From positions 1 through 34,943 of the forward strand of contig DAOUBA010000027.1 in NCBI GenBank assembly GCA_034432855.1: a stretch of 34,943 nucleotides of DNA, written 5' to 3'. Position numbers and translations under genes: made by a program. The notes below the pieces were generated by a model, which saw nothing but the letters and a program-made list of their open reading frames with translations, searched no databases and had not been told where the DNA came from. Shown one piece after another: positions 1 through 7,698 of the stretch. How positions within the stretch are numbered: the first letter of the stretch is position 1; each line of letters opens with the position of its first letter. This stretch comes from DAOUBA01 sp034432855. Lineage in GTDB: Bacteria > Chloroflexota > Anaerolineae > B4-G1.

Positions 1-38
1 ATAAACAAGGGATCAGCGGGATATTCGTCGCGTAACAT
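1..38 (-). CDS. N-terminus of an unidentified gene cut by the left edge
   Basis: An ATG at 36-38 on the minus strand opens a frame reading M-L-R-D-E-Y-P-A-D-P-L-F that runs off the window. An AAGGAGG Shine-Dalgarno sequence lies about 9 bases upstream of the ATG, which is why I accept so short a fragment. It follows the DUF3795 gene on the same strand and is probably the next gene of that operon. Its function cannot be read from 12 residues. Confidence 0.5.
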   Translation of the reverse strand, partial: MLRDEYPADPLF

Positions 39-68
39 CTCCGTCGGCCTCCTTGGTGGCGTCTGTTA

Positions 69-110
69 TACAAAACGCCATCAGGAAGCCGGAGTTACGC
101 TTGTTTTGTA
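69..110. repeat. Short inverted repeat between the first two genes
   Basis: The 8-base arms TACAAAAC (69-76) and GTTTTGTA (103-110) are exact reverse complements separated by 26 bases. They lie in the 84-base gap between the DUF3795 gene and the edge-cut gene. This could be a hairpin or an operator. There is no T-run to make it a convincing terminator, and an 8-base match is weak evidence. Confidence 0.25.
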
Positions 111-122
111 CCGGAAACTAGC

Positions 123-443
123 CTACGCCCCGGCTCTCTTCGCAATCTCGTCAAGCATTCGCTCCCTCAACTCATCATAGCCCGGCTGCGAATAGAATTC
201 CTGCATCCTGGCGCAATCCTCGAACTGGGTGCACTCCCCGCAGAACTGAACCCCTTTCTCCTCGCAACACACTCTGATGGGGCAATCTCTGCCCTGTGGG
301 TAGTCCTTGGGCAGCCAGCAGCAGCGGTATCCGGTTTCGGGGTTCACCAAACCGCTCTCGTCGCCTGCCAGGAAACGCCTGTGCGTATCACAGCCGCTAC
401 AGTCAGCGCCGCAGAAGCGGATGAGACTCTTGGGTAACAGCAT
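123..443 (-). CDS. DUF3795-family cysteine-rich protein (copy 1)
   Basis: A 106-residue protein. It has an N-terminal FCGADCSGCDTHRRF block and further cysteines in CCWLPKDYPQGRDCPIRVCC and FCGECTQFEDCARM. This Cys spacing is typical of DUF3795, small proteins that probably bind a metal ion and have no settled function. I chose the ATG at 441-443 because GGGAGAG lies just upstream; a longer frame to 545 would overlap the preceding gene and adds arginine-rich residues unlike the family. It lies 19 bases after the second DUF3795 gene, so the two are probably co-transcribed. The two copies differ enough to be old paralogues and not a recent duplication. Confidence 0.75.
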   Translation of the reverse strand: MLLPKSLIRFCGADCSGCDTHRRFLAGDESGLVNPETGYRCCWLPKDYPQGRDCPIRVCCEEKGVQFCGECTQFEDCARMQEFYSQPGYDELRERMLDEIAKRAGA

Positions 444-462
444 ACTCTCCCATTTGCGGGGC

Positions 463-813
463 CTACAACGCGCGTCTGATCTCATCGAGCACTGCCCGCG
501 CGTGCGGCGCTTGGCCGAGGAACCCCTCCAGCCTCTCGCAGGCATAGTCGGCGCAGTGCGCGCAGTTGACGACGCCGCGCGCTATGCCACAGGCGCGGAT
601 CTCGCACACGGAGCAGTAGGCAGCCAACCGCCCGCCGTCGCTTCCCAGGCAGCCATCGCAGATGATCGAGTCGGCGGTGATGTCAGACGCGTTGAACTGC
701 TCGCGCCACTGCGCGGCCACCCGCTCCAGCGCCGCCCGGTCGTCTGCCTGTGTGGCGACGTAGGCCGGGCACTCGGAGCAAACCAAGCCACAGTAAGCAA
801 CTATCTTCTCCAT
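463..813 (-). CDS. DUF3795-family cysteine-rich protein (copy 2)
   Basis: A 116-residue protein starting MEKIVAYCGLVCSECPAYVA, the classic DUF3795 N-terminus. Later cysteine pairs are IICDGCLG, YCSVCEIRACG and NCAHCADYACERL. The pattern suggests metal or Fe-S binding, but the biochemical role is unknown. The ATG at 811-813 is preceded by GAGGAGG. Upstream is the DUF4332 gene (21-base gap) and downstream the other DUF3795 gene, all on the minus strand. No signal peptide or membrane segment is seen, so it should be cytoplasmic. Confidence 0.8.
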   Translation of the reverse strand: MEKIVAYCGLVCSECPAYVATQADDRAALERVAAQWREQFNASDITADSIICDGCLGSDGGRLAAYCSVCEIRACGIARGVVNCAHCADYACERLEGFLGQAPHARAVLDEIRRAL

Positions 814-834
814 CGGATTTCCTCCTCAATGTGT

Positions 835-1260
835 TTAGTATTCCACGATTCGCGGCAGCCGCTTCGCGTTGGCGATGGTGGAGCTGACCTCCTTGGGCAG
901 CGGCGGGATTCCTTCGAACCCGGTCCGCGCCACGAACTCGGCAGTCAGCGCCAGTAGCGCCTCCGGCTCGCAGGCCGCCATCTTCTCCACACAATCCACC
1001 CCAGCGTCATAGTATAGCCGGGCGCGAATGCCCTTCACTCCCGGCAGCCGCGCCAGGTCCGACAATTTGACCAACTCCAGAATGACCTCTGCCGGGATGC
1101 CGGTATCCCGCGCGAGGGCGGCCCGCTTCTCCGCCGTCTGGCCCGCCGCCAGCATCTGCTCGGCGGTTTTGATGCCCGCCGCCGCCAGCCTTTCGACGTG
1201 CCCGGGATTCACGCCGCGGAATTCTCTCAGCCGAAATGGGTTACGTTTCTTTGCCGACAT
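835..1260 (-). CDS. DUF4332-like helix-hairpin-helix protein
   Basis: A 141-residue protein with two helix-hairpin-helix-like stretches. The first, around residues 15-45, includes FRGVNPGHVERLAAAGIKTAEQML. The second, around 65-90, includes LARLPGVKGIRARLYYDAGV. This arrangement matches DUF4332, whose members resemble the HhH repeats of DNA-binding and radical-SAM-associated proteins. The function is not established. The start has a strong GAGGAGGAGG ribosome site. It is the fifth gene of the left-hand operon, 24 bases after the DinB gene. The basic N-terminus (SAKKRNPFRLREFR) would suit nucleic-acid contact, which is inference. Confidence 0.65.
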   Translation of the reverse strand: MSAKKRNPFRLREFRGVNPGHVERLAAAGIKTAEQMLAAGQTAEKRAALARDTGIPAEVILELVKLSDLARLPGVKGIRARLYYDAGVDCVEKMAACEPEALLALTAEFVARTGFEGIPPLPKEVSSTIANAKRLPRIVEY

Positions 1261-1284
1261 CGGTTTCCTCCTCCTCGTACTGAC

Positions 1285-1797
1285 TCAAGGGCCCCAATAC
1301 CGAATCAGAGATTCAAACCGTGGTATGTTCAGATGATCCATCAGCGCCAGATTCCATCCGATGTGCAGGATGTCGTGATCCCTCAGAAAATGGAGTACGC
1401 CCATAGCACCCATCTCACCGCCCCAGAAGACGGCTACGGGGCTATTGCTGTCGAATGTATCGGCCGTCAGGTAGGCAAACATCTCCCCATCAATGCGCTC
1501 CATTTCGGCCAGCAACTGCGCTTGCGTCATCTCCCCATAGTGCTCGACTCCCATAGACTTGAACTCCAGCCTCCCTGTTTTGACACCGTTCAGGTAGACC
1601 AACTGCACGTACAGGATATGAGCCAGACTCTCGCGCGGGGTATCGGATTTTCGCTCAGGTGCATTGATCATGCGGTAGTCAAACTGCCCTTCGGTCAGGC
1701 AGGTGAAAAAGTCATAGATGATCTGGCGCTGCGGCCAATACAGCGCATAAAACTGTCGCACTGGTGGATTTTTGATGGAACTGATGTCGAGTTTCAT
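1285..1797 (-). CDS. DinB-family four-helix-bundle protein
   Basis: A 170-residue protein with the DinB/YfiT-like layout. It has FFTCLTEGQFDYRM near the N-terminus, a mid-protein ESLAHILYVQLVYLNG helix and a C-terminal HFLRDHDILHIGWNLALMDHL helix. Family members often bind a divalent metal through three histidines. Candidate ligands here are the His of AHILYV and the His residues of the C-terminal helix. DinB-like proteins include bacillithiol- and mycothiol-dependent transferases; which reaction this one performs cannot be said. It is downstream of a C39-like gene by 15 bases and has a GGGGAGG ribosome site. Confidence 0.75.
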   Translation of the reverse strand: MKLDISSIKNPPVRQFYALYWPQRQIIYDFFTCLTEGQFDYRMINAPERKSDTPRESLAHILYVQLVYLNGVKTGRLEFKSMGVEHYGEMTQAQLLAEMERIDGEMFAYLTADTFDSNSPVAVFWGGEMGAMGVLHFLRDHDILHIGWNLALMDHLNIPRFESLIRYWGP

Positions 1798-1812
1798 GAC
1801 GGGCCTCCCCGG

Positions 1813-2961
1813 TCATTCTATCTTCGCCAGCACCCGCTCGATGTGGTCGGCGGCCTGGGCGTCCTTATCGCGCGCCTGCTGGATGATCGGCACCATTCGG
1901 CGGCGCACAGCGGGATCGGCGAACTTCTTCCAGGCTTCGGGATGATCGATGCCGCCTGCCAGATCCCATAATTGCCACATCAATCCATGGTCGCCAGCGT
2001 AGAGCGCCGCGGCGTGATAGAGATCCTCGATGGCGTCACGATGCACGAGATCGTCCCCGCCTTCGGTCATGCCGATCAAAAACCGCGAACCGTACCAGCG
2101 TGCCTCGGCCAGCGTACCGATCACGTTATTGTGGACATCGTAGCGCTGGCGCAGGACAGCCTCGTCGTCGGGGAAATCCTCGTCGCGCAGCAACTGCGCG
2201 GCCCAGGCCGTATACGCCGCCAGCCCGTTGCGCCGGTCGCCAAATGTGACCGGCGTGCGCGTGACCTGGAGCATCCATTCCAACGCCTGGCGATAGGTCT
2301 CGGAGAGCGGCGGTTTTGGCCTCTTTTGACCGATGACGATGAAACTGAATCCCGGCGGGTAGTCGAACCAGTCGCGCTTGCGGAACTGCCCCGACGGCTC
2401 AAACTCGACGCCCGCGTTGAACTCTGGGAAGTTCTGGAAAAAGTTCCACCCGATGAGGACGTCCCCACCTTCATCATAACCGGTGACGATGGCCGCTTCC
2501 GGCGGTCCAATCGGACCAAAGGCCAGCACGGGCCGGCCCGCCTGAACGCTTTCGATGATCCGTTGGCGGAAGAATGGTTCGTTGTCGCGTCCTTCTTCCA
2601 CGCCGACGATTTGGTATTCGTAGCCGGCGGCCTGGAAGGCGCGCTCGAACGGCGCCGCGGGGTCATCCGACATGTACATGATCTCCACGTTATCGCCTTC
2701 CCAGCCGGGTTTCCACGACAGGAAAGAGGCCACGCCAGAGACGCCGACGAAGAAGGCATAACTGCACGTGATCTTGCAGCCCGGCCGCAGGGCGCGGCAT
2801 GTGCGGCAGCCGAAATCCTCTTCGCCGAGATACTCCATCAGGGCGCGCATGACCGACGGGAAGGGGATGTCCTCGGGGCAGCCCGGGCCGCCTTCGTAAA
2901 AGTGGACGCGCGGCACGCCCTCCAACACTAGACGAGTAGGAACACTATCATTCTTTGTCAT
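1813..2961 (-). CDS. C39/BtrH-like papain-fold protein (copy B)
   Basis: A 382-residue cytoplasmic protein paralogous to the product of 3497-4543. Shared blocks are the N-terminal LEGVPRVHFYEGGPGCPED, an internal VGVSGVASF, AGRPVLAFGPIGPPEAAIV and TGYDEGGDVLIGWNFFQ. These resemble C39-like or BtrH N-terminal domains, where a Cys near the N-terminus and a His before the GYDE block form a papain-like site. Here the Cys of PGCPED may be the nucleophile, but the residue before GYD is Thr, so peptidase activity is doubtful. The C-terminal half (about 220-382) is helical and unassigned. An extra Cys cluster (FGCRTCRALRPGCKITC) is absent from the paralogue. The start has a GAGGA site 9 bases after the ClbS gene. 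Confidence 0.6.
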   Translation of the reverse strand: MTKNDSVPTRLVLEGVPRVHFYEGGPGCPEDIPFPSVMRALMEYLGEEDFGCRTCRALRPGCKITCSYAFFVGVSGVASFLSWKPGWEGDNVEIMYMSDDPAAPFERAFQAAGYEYQIVGVEEGRDNEPFFRQRIIESVQAGRPVLAFGPIGPPEAAIVTGYDEGGDVLIGWNFFQNFPEFNAGVEFEPSGQFRKRDWFDYPPGFSFIVIGQKRPKPPLSETYRQALEWMLQVTRTPVTFGDRRNGLAAYTAWAAQLLRDEDFPDDEAVLRQRYDVHNNVIGTLAEARWYGSRFLIGMTEGGDDLVHRDAIEDLYHAAALYAGDHGLMWQLWDLAGGIDHPEAWKKFADPAVRRRMVPIIQQARDKDAQAADHIERVLAKIE

Positions 2962-2970
2962 TTGGATTCC

Positions 2971-3471
2971 TCACTTTTCCTGCGCCTTGAGCCACTGGCG
3001 GATTTTCTTTTTGCCCCACATGTCGTGGGCGGCGTAGGCGTTCAGCCAGTCGTAGAGCGAGCCGCCGCCGGTGAAGGCGTAAAACCCGGTCGTGAGCATC
3101 TCCTCGTCGGTCAGCGCCTCCGCCAGCGTCATAAACCGGGTATGGGTATCTCGAAAGTACTCCAGCACGTCCTCGAGCGATTGGTCGCGGTGCGCCTCGT
3201 AAATGCGCTGGTTCAGAATGTGCACGTCTTTCCAGGTCAGGCCCGGGGCGGGAACCTCGACTTTCTCGCCGCGCCGGGCAGCCGGGACCCAGTCCAGCAA
3301 AAACCCCTCCCAGTGCGCCAGGTGCGCCAACACGTCCTTGAACGACCACTCGCCCATCGTGTTGGGCCGGATGATGTCCTCGCGGCCCAGTTGGGCCAGG
3401 TTGGCTTCCAGGCGCCGCCGCTCGGCGTGCAACCGCTTGATGACTGTGGCTTTGCTTTTGAGTTTGTCCAT
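2971..3471 (-). CDS. ClbS/DfsB-family four-helix-bundle protein
   Basis: A 166-residue protein with the ClbS/DfsB profile: an N-terminal helix, then MGEWSFKDVLAHLAHWEGF around residues 40-58, and a C-terminal YDWLNAYAAHDMWGKKKIRQW. ClbS itself hydrolyses colibactin cyclopropane; DfsB-like relatives belong to the DinB superfamily and most have no known substrate. Candidate metal or active-site histidines are in LAHLAHW and AAHDMW. The gene is sandwiched between the two C39-like paralogues (25 bases after copy A, 9 before copy B) and has a GGGAGG ribosome site. The repeated C39-like plus DinB-type pairing suggests a functional pair. Confidence 0.75.
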   Translation of the reverse strand: MDKLKSKATVIKRLHAERRRLEANLAQLGREDIIRPNTMGEWSFKDVLAHLAHWEGFLLDWVPAARRGEKVEVPAPGLTWKDVHILNQRIYEAHRDQSLEDVLEYFRDTHTRFMTLAEALTDEEMLTTGFYAFTGGGSLYDWLNAYAAHDMWGKKKIRQWLKAQEK

Positions 3472-3496
3472 TCTATTGCCTCCCCTCTATTCAACA

Positions 3497-4543
3497 CTAT
3501 TCACACCGTTCGAGGAGGCGTTCAATGTGGGTCACGGCTTCCTCCTCTGTGTCTCGAATCTGCAAAATGAGAGCGGCAAAAGACCGGCGTGCGTCCGGGT
3601 CGCCAATCGCCCGCATCGCCTTTTCGGAAAAGTTGTCGCTGATCACATCGTCCAGTTGGCCTCTGAGACGCTTCACCTCACCGTAACAGTCGGCGGCCAG
3701 GGATACCTCTGGCAGAAAGTCAGGCAGATCCTCCGACGCCTGTCTGAGAAACGGCTCTGCCGAACAATGGTCGCGCAGCATGGTGATGTTGATGGTCGTG
3801 CTCACGTATCGCCACCCCAGTGTCTCTTCGTCTCCGGCCGGAAAGTATTTCTCCTGGGTCATCTCTTCCGCCCACATCTTTAACGCCGCCAGCCCGGTAC
3901 ACTTGTGGGCCATCTCCGGCGTGCGCATCAGATGAACCGCCCATTTCAAGGCGTTCAGGTAGACGTCTCGCAGGGGAGGGCGCTCCACCTTCGCGCCGAT
4001 CAGGATGTAACCGTCAAGACGGTCGTGCCAGCCTGGTTTGCGAAAGTAGCCGGTCACGTCATGCGGAATGTTATGGTCGTCCGGGATGTCCTGGTACGTG
4101 CTCCAGCCAAGCAGTACCTCGCCGCCTTCATCGTAGCCGGTGATGATGCAGCAGTCGGACGGGCCAACCACCCGAAAGGCCAGCACCGGGACGCCTCGCT
4201 CGATACTGTCCATGATTTTGGCGGCGTCATCCTGCCTGGAGCCTTTTTGGCAAATAGCGTACTCGCGCCCTACCGCCTCAAATGCGCGGCGAATCGGCTC
4301 GTCCGGATCGGCCGAGATGTTCCTGATGCTATAGTTCCCAAATTCCCACTCGCCGGGACTGAGCGTAAAGCGGAATGCGACTCCCGATGTGCCCATGATA
4401 TAGTGGTAGGGGATGCTTTCCCCCAGGCAGCCCATGGCCGATACCAGCGCCGACGCAAATTCGCACATCTCGCCAGTATCCCACGAGACCTTTCGCACTC
4501 CTTCAATGTAAACCTTGCCGTCTTCTTTCTTGATTATAGACAT
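3497..4543 (-). CDS. C39/BtrH-like papain-fold protein (copy A)
   Basis: A 348-residue paralogue of the 1813-2961 product. Matching blocks include YIEGVRKVSWDTGEMCEFAS, YIMGTSGVAFRF, RGVPVLAFRVVGPSDCCII and TGYDEGGEVLLGWSTYQ. The Cys of GEMCEF aligns with that of PGCPED in copy B and may be a nucleophile. As in copy B, Thr replaces the His usually found before GYD. The C-terminal 130 residues are helical with no assignment. I place the start at the ATG 4541-4543 because AAGGAG sits six bases upstream; a GTG at 4549 lies inside that site. It is the first gene of the left-hand operon. Confidence 0.6.
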   Translation of the reverse strand: MSIIKKEDGKVYIEGVRKVSWDTGEMCEFASALVSAMGCLGESIPYHYIMGTSGVAFRFTLSPGEWEFGNYSIRNISADPDEPIRRAFEAVGREYAICQKGSRQDDAAKIMDSIERGVPVLAFRVVGPSDCCIITGYDEGGEVLLGWSTYQDIPDDHNIPHDVTGYFRKPGWHDRLDGYILIGAKVERPPLRDVYLNALKWAVHLMRTPEMAHKCTGLAALKMWAEEMTQEKYFPAGDEETLGWRYVSTTINITMLRDHCSAEPFLRQASEDLPDFLPEVSLAADCYGEVKRLRGQLDDVISDNFSEKAMRAIGDPDARRSFAALILQIRDTEEEAVTHIERLLERCE

Positions 4544-4562
4544 AGCCACTCCTTAACTGCTA

Positions 4563-4740
4563 CCATATAACAGAGGCCAGCCAATTCAGATCCGCCTGTC
4601 CCGCGACTCTGCCGTCTACCCTGAGATCGCCGGTCCCCAGGAAACCGAGGAAGCGCTCGAAGCAGCCGCGCAGTCCGGTCTGCTGCTTGAGACACAACTT
4701 GCGATAGTCCATTTTTCACATACTTCCGTCGTAACTGCTC
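4563..4740 (+). pseudogene. Possible remnant of a plus-strand gene
   Basis: This stretch is open in frame 3 of the plus strand with protein-like codon use. It reads IQIRLSRDSAVYPEIAGP and then QETEEALEAAAQSGLLLETQ, but has no start codon or ribosome site. It lies in a gap of about 350 bases with no intact gene. I read it as a decayed fragment of an unknown gene. A minus-strand frame of about 60 codons covers the same bases but has arginine-rich composition and no ribosome site. Confidence 0.25.
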
Positions 4741-4755
4741 AGGTTATTCGGTTTT

Positions 4756-4860
4756 GGACACAGAGAACCACTGAGAAGACGCAGAGATTCACAGAGAATG
4801 CAACAAAAATGGCCTCTTCTCTGTGTTCCTCTGTGAAAAGCTCTGTGAAACTCTGTGTAA
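4756..4860. repeat. CACAGAG/CTCTGTG inverted repeat cluster
   Basis: The left half carries several direct copies of ACACAGAG/TTCACAGAG and the right half carries CTCTGTGTTCCTCTGTG and CTCTGTGAAACTCTGTG, so the two halves can pair. It fills most of the gap between the jelly-roll gene and the left operon. The rest of that gap (4550-4755) holds only the possible gene remnant. The repeat resembles the other simple-phrase repeats scattered through this window. Confidence 0.7.
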
Positions 4861-4901
4861 CAGCCCAGGCTGAGCAGTTACCTTCCGTCAACGAGATGCG
4901 A

Positions 4902-5903
4902 CTATCCATGCAGATGGGCCGGCAAGAGCCGGTATTCGCCCCCTTCGATCCTCAGGGCCATGCCAAACCCAAAGAACTCGGTAGCCTTCAACGTGGCGGC
5001 AATGGTATGCAGCCCTTTCGACAGCGGATGGCTCACCTGCTTGTCCATGCTCACGTAGCCGCGGTCGGCCCAATTCGGCGAACTGTAGTAAATGTTCTGG
5101 CCGGTCAAGATGACCTGATCGTCAATCTGGAGCGCAAGGTCGTCGCTAAAGCCGACGCTGAAAGTGAGGCTTCCGCTTTCCAGCATTTCTATCCGCCGGA
5201 CGAGGCGCACTTCTTTGACCGTGATCGGCAGGTAGCGGTTGAGATTGAGGATGCCGCCGGGTTCGCAGACGACCTTGCCGAACCCTTCCATGAACCACTC
5301 AGTCAGCGTCCCCTGGGGAGTTTCCGGTGGAGCAGGGAACGAGATGGACGACCAATCCGGCGGGTCGTCCCAGACGCGCAGGTTCGAAAAGTGAGCGGGC
5401 AGATATGTCCACAGTCCGACCAGCCCGGTCTGATGCGCGTGGGCCAACAGGCTGACGAGGAGGGGCGGCTGTTCGCCAACCTGAATCATGGCCTGCTGGC
5501 CCTGGAATTCGACTCTCAATCGGAACCAGGCCAGTGGGGGGGCTTGTGCGACTTGTTGGGCGCCCGGCCCGTGGTACAACTGCCACGTGTTCGAGCCGTG
5601 AAAGACGGGGTCGTACTGGAGCGCATCCCACTTTCCGCTTGTGTGGGGCTGAGCATAGGCCAGCTCGTAGTTGTGCGTGTCGGAGGCCCGAAAGATGATT
5701 CCCGGATAGGCCGCGCCCTCCGAGCCGATGTCCACTTCAATCCTCCCTTGGGGAAGAGATAAATCCGGGAGGAGCACCAGGCTCGCTCCCTGACCGCTCA
5801 GGAACAGGGCTTCCCGTCCTTGCCACACTACTACCTGAGCGTCCGGGTCTCGGATATAAAAGTCTTTGGGATTGAGTGTTTCACTCTCGTGCAGCAGGGT
5901 CAT
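4902..5903 (-). CDS. Concanavalin-like jelly-roll protein, function unknown
   Basis: A 333-residue protein with no signal peptide. Residues about 15-185 look like a LamG/DUF1080-type jelly roll: GRIEVDIGSEGAAYPGIIFR, ASDTHNYELAYA, AWFRLRVEFQGQQAMIQVG and HQTGLVGLWTYLPAHFSNLR are the alternating beta strands with the terminal FSNLRVW signature. Residues 200-333 form a second beta-rich domain (ESGSLTFSVGFSDDLALQID). The ligand is unknown; such folds often bind carbohydrate. The start ATG overlaps the stop of the PNPOx-like gene as ATGA, so translation is probably coupled. Confidence 0.6.
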   Translation of the reverse strand: MTLLHESETLNPKDFYIRDPDAQVVVWQGREALFLSGQGASLVLLPDLSLPQGRIEVDIGSEGAAYPGIIFRASDTHNYELAYAQPHTSGKWDALQYDPVFHGSNTWQLYHGPGAQQVAQAPPLAWFRLRVEFQGQQAMIQVGEQPPLLVSLLAHAHQTGLVGLWTYLPAHFSNLRVWDDPPDWSSISFPAPPETPQGTLTEWFMEGFGKVVCEPGGILNLNRYLPITVKEVRLVRRIEMLESGSLTFSVGFSDDLALQIDDQVILTGQNIYYSSPNWADRGYVSMDKQVSHPLSKGLHTIAATLKATEFFGFGMALRIEGGEYRLLPAHLHG

Positions 5904-6385
5904 TTGTGTACCTCCCTTGCCAGATCAAAGACACGATTCGACCGCTTCCCGCTCCGCCCTGCCCTCGCCGACATACAGCGGTACGGCTTGCCGTCGTCGT
6001 ACTTCCAGAACGCGACCCGCGTTGGGTCTACGCGAATGACCACATTGCTCTCCAGGCCAGAATAGGCGTTAAACGAACCCGGGTGGTGCTCCTTGTACAA
6101 GGTAGCGAATGGCTCGCTCGCCGGGTGTAGCGGGTGTTCGCCGATCGTCGCCAGCCCCTCGATGGCGACATTGGCGGCGCACAGGGCGACGTTCGGATTT
6201 GCGCGTATCTGTGCAAACTTGACCGAGTCTCTGCCGGTCTGGAAATAGATCGCCAGCCCCACGTGGACGCAGCTCATCGCCCGCGCCGTCACCCGGCCAT
6301 CGGCGCACGTCGCCAGGAAGAGAACCTTGTGCTGATCCAGGAACCGGATCACTTCCTCTTCCAACACATCGTATTCGATTTCCAT
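5900..6385 (-). CDS. Pyridoxamine 5'-phosphate oxidase-like flavin protein
   Basis: A 161-residue protein of the split-barrel flavin-binding superfamily. The N-terminus EEEVIRFLDQHKVLFLATCA and the following DGRVTARAMSCVHVGLAIYF match the first strands of the barrel. LESNVVIRVDPTRVAFWKY matches the late strand. It may bind FMN, F420 or heme; the exact cofactor cannot be told. Upstream frame to 6613 is out of character (Arg/Ser rich), so I start at ATG 6383-6385. The ribosome site is weak. It follows hypE by about 100 bases that contain a short repeat, and its stop overlaps the next start. Confidence 0.75.
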   Translation of the reverse strand: MEIEYDVLEEEVIRFLDQHKVLFLATCADGRVTARAMSCVHVGLAIYFQTGRDSVKFAQIRANPNVALCAANVAIEGLATIGEHPLHPASEPFATLYKEHHPGSFNAYSGLESNVVIRVDPTRVAFWKYDDGKPYRCMSARAGRSGKRSNRVFDLAREVHK

Positions 6386-6408
6386 ATTCCGATGCGCCTC
6401 ACCGATAG

Positions 6409-6434
6409 ACTTGCACACTTGCAAACTTGCACAC
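6409..6434. repeat. ACTTGCACACTTGCAA-type short repeat
   Basis: Three near copies of ACTTGCA(CA/A) occur in tandem between hypE and the PNPOx-like gene. It is similar in style to the longer repeats elsewhere in the window but too short to classify. Confidence 0.5.
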
Positions 6435-6482
6435 TCGCTCACAACACCCGCCGCGCAGGGGAGGATGGAAGATCGTTGCCCA

Positions 6483-7553
6483 TCAGCAGATACGCGGAAG
6501 TTGCTCTCCCACCGGCATATCGAGGATGCGGCGCGCGCCCAGCGCGGTGCGCAGCGCCACGCGGCCCGGATGCTCCGATGTCGCCCGCCCGATGATGCTG
6601 GCCTCGCGTCCATACTCGTGGGCCCGCAGCGCGGCCAAGATCACGTCGGCGGCTTCGGGTGCCGCGAACGCCACCAACTTGCCCTCGTTCGCCACGTACA
6701 GCGGGTCCAGCCCTAGCAGTTCGCAGGCCGCACGCACCGGATCGTGGACGGGGATTGCCGCTTCGTCAATCTCGATCCCCACCCCGGCCTTACCGGCCAC
6801 CTCGTTGAGCGCCGTCGCCAGCCCGCCGCGTGTGGGATCACGCAGGCCGTGCAGAGTTTCCACCCCAGGCCCCTCCGAAAGCGTGTCCAACATCGCCGCC
6901 ACCAGCCCGTGCAGCGGCGCACAGTCGCTCTCCAACGGCGCGGAAAAGCGCAACCCCTCGCGCAGACTCATAATGGTCATGCCGTGATCGCCCACGCTGC
7001 CGCTCAGGATGACGACGTCGCCTGGACGGACGCGGCGGCTGCCCACCTCCACGCCCGCGGGCACCACGCCGATCCCGGCTGTATTGATGAACAATCGGTC
7101 GGCCTTGCCGCGATCCACCACCTTCGTGTCGCCGGTCACGACCTGCACGCCGGCCGTCCGAGCGACAGCAGCCATCGAGGCGACCACACGTTCCAGATCG
7201 GCAAGGGGCAGTCCTTCTTCGAGGATGAAGCCGGCGCTGAGGTAGAGCGGCGTGGCTCCGCCCATCGCCAGATCGTTGATCGTGCCGCACACGGCCAGTT
7301 TTCCGATATCGCCGCCGGGGAAGAAGATGGGACTGACGACGTAGGAATCGGTGGTGAAGGCCAGGTGGGATGTAGGATGCAAGGGGGGAGATGCAAGACC
7401 CCCTGTGCCCTGCGTCCTGCATCCTTCCAAAATTGCCGCATCGTCTAGCCGCGCCAGAATGGGGTTATCGAAATAGCGGAGGAACAACTGCTCGACAAGG
7501 TCGCGGCTCAGTTGGCCGCCGGAACCGTGGGCGAGAAGGATCACTTTCCCCAT
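6483..7553 (-). CDS. hypE: Hydrogenase maturation factor HypE
   Basis: A 356-residue HypE. It dehydrates the carbamoylated C-terminal cysteine to thiocyanate, supplying cyanide for the NiFe(CN)2CO centre with HypF and HypD. Key features are TDSYVVSPIFFPGGDIGKL, GTINDLAMGGA, TGDTKVV, LRDPTRGGLATALNEVA and the C-terminal PRIC whose Cys carries the thiocarboxamide. Residues about 44-62 (CRTQGTGGLASPPLHPTS) have no counterpart in the family and are encoded by a repeat at 7368-7424, so the protein is longer than usual. hypE is separated from hypD by a restriction-modification module. HypA and HypB are not in the window. Confidence 0.95.
   Translation of the reverse strand: MGKVILLAHGSGGQLSRDLVEQLFLRYFDNPILARLDDAAILEGCRTQGTGGLASPPLHPTSHLAFTTDSYVVSPIFFPGGDIGKLAVCGTINDLAMGGATPLYLSAGFILEEGLPLADLERVVASMAAVARTAGVQVVTGDTKVVDRGKADRLFINTAGIGVVPAGVEVGSRRVRPGDVVILSGSVGDHGMTIMSLREGLRFSAPLESDCAPLHGLVAAMLDTLSEGPGVETLHGLRDPTRGGLATALNEVAGKAGVGIEIDEAAIPVHDPVRAACELLGLDPLYVANEGKLVAFAAPEAADVILAALRAHEYGREASIIGRATSEHPGRVALRTALGARRILDMPVGEQLPRIC
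7368..7424. repeat. GATGCAGGATGCAAG-family repeat inside hypE
   Basis: The left arm GATGTAGGATGCAAG and the right arm CCTGCGTCCTGCATCC are complementary over most of their length. The repeat lies within the hypE reading frame and adds about 18 codons without a stop or frameshift. It belongs to the same family as the repeats at 11700-11826, 26420-26445 and 26861-26932. Confidence 0.75.
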
Positions 7554-7630
7554 ACGCGCGCCTCACTTTTGAATATCCGGCACAGGAACAGGCCAGCCAA
7601 TCGAGAGCGGGCCAATGGAACGGCAAGCAC

Positions 7631-7659
7631 TTGACAATGCGCATATCTTGTAATAGAAT
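7631..7659 (+). promoter_or_regulatory. Sigma-70-type promoter for the antitoxin-methyltransferase pair
   Basis: TTGACA at 7631-7636 and TAGAAT at 7654-7659 are separated by exactly 17 bases and match the consensus 6/6 and 5/6. The predicted start site is near 7666, about 30 bases before the antitoxin start. TAATA (7651-7655) and TATTA flank the -10 region as a small inverted repeat, and CAATAT occurs twice just after it. Both are candidate operator half-sites for autoregulation by the Phd/YefM protein. Confidence 0.7.
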
Positions 7660-7698
7660 ATAACTGTATTAGCCAATATAGTCAATATGGAGATTGAC

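Noticed and set aside
4809..5762. A plus-strand frame of about 317 codons opposite the jelly-roll gene
   Set aside because: The minus strand shows clear beta-sandwich motifs and an ATGA-coupled start; the plus frame has neither and begins in the repeat.
7687..7698. ATG at 7687 as the antitoxin start
   Set aside because: No ribosome site before it, whereas the GTG at 7699 has GGAG seven bases upstream. It remains possible.
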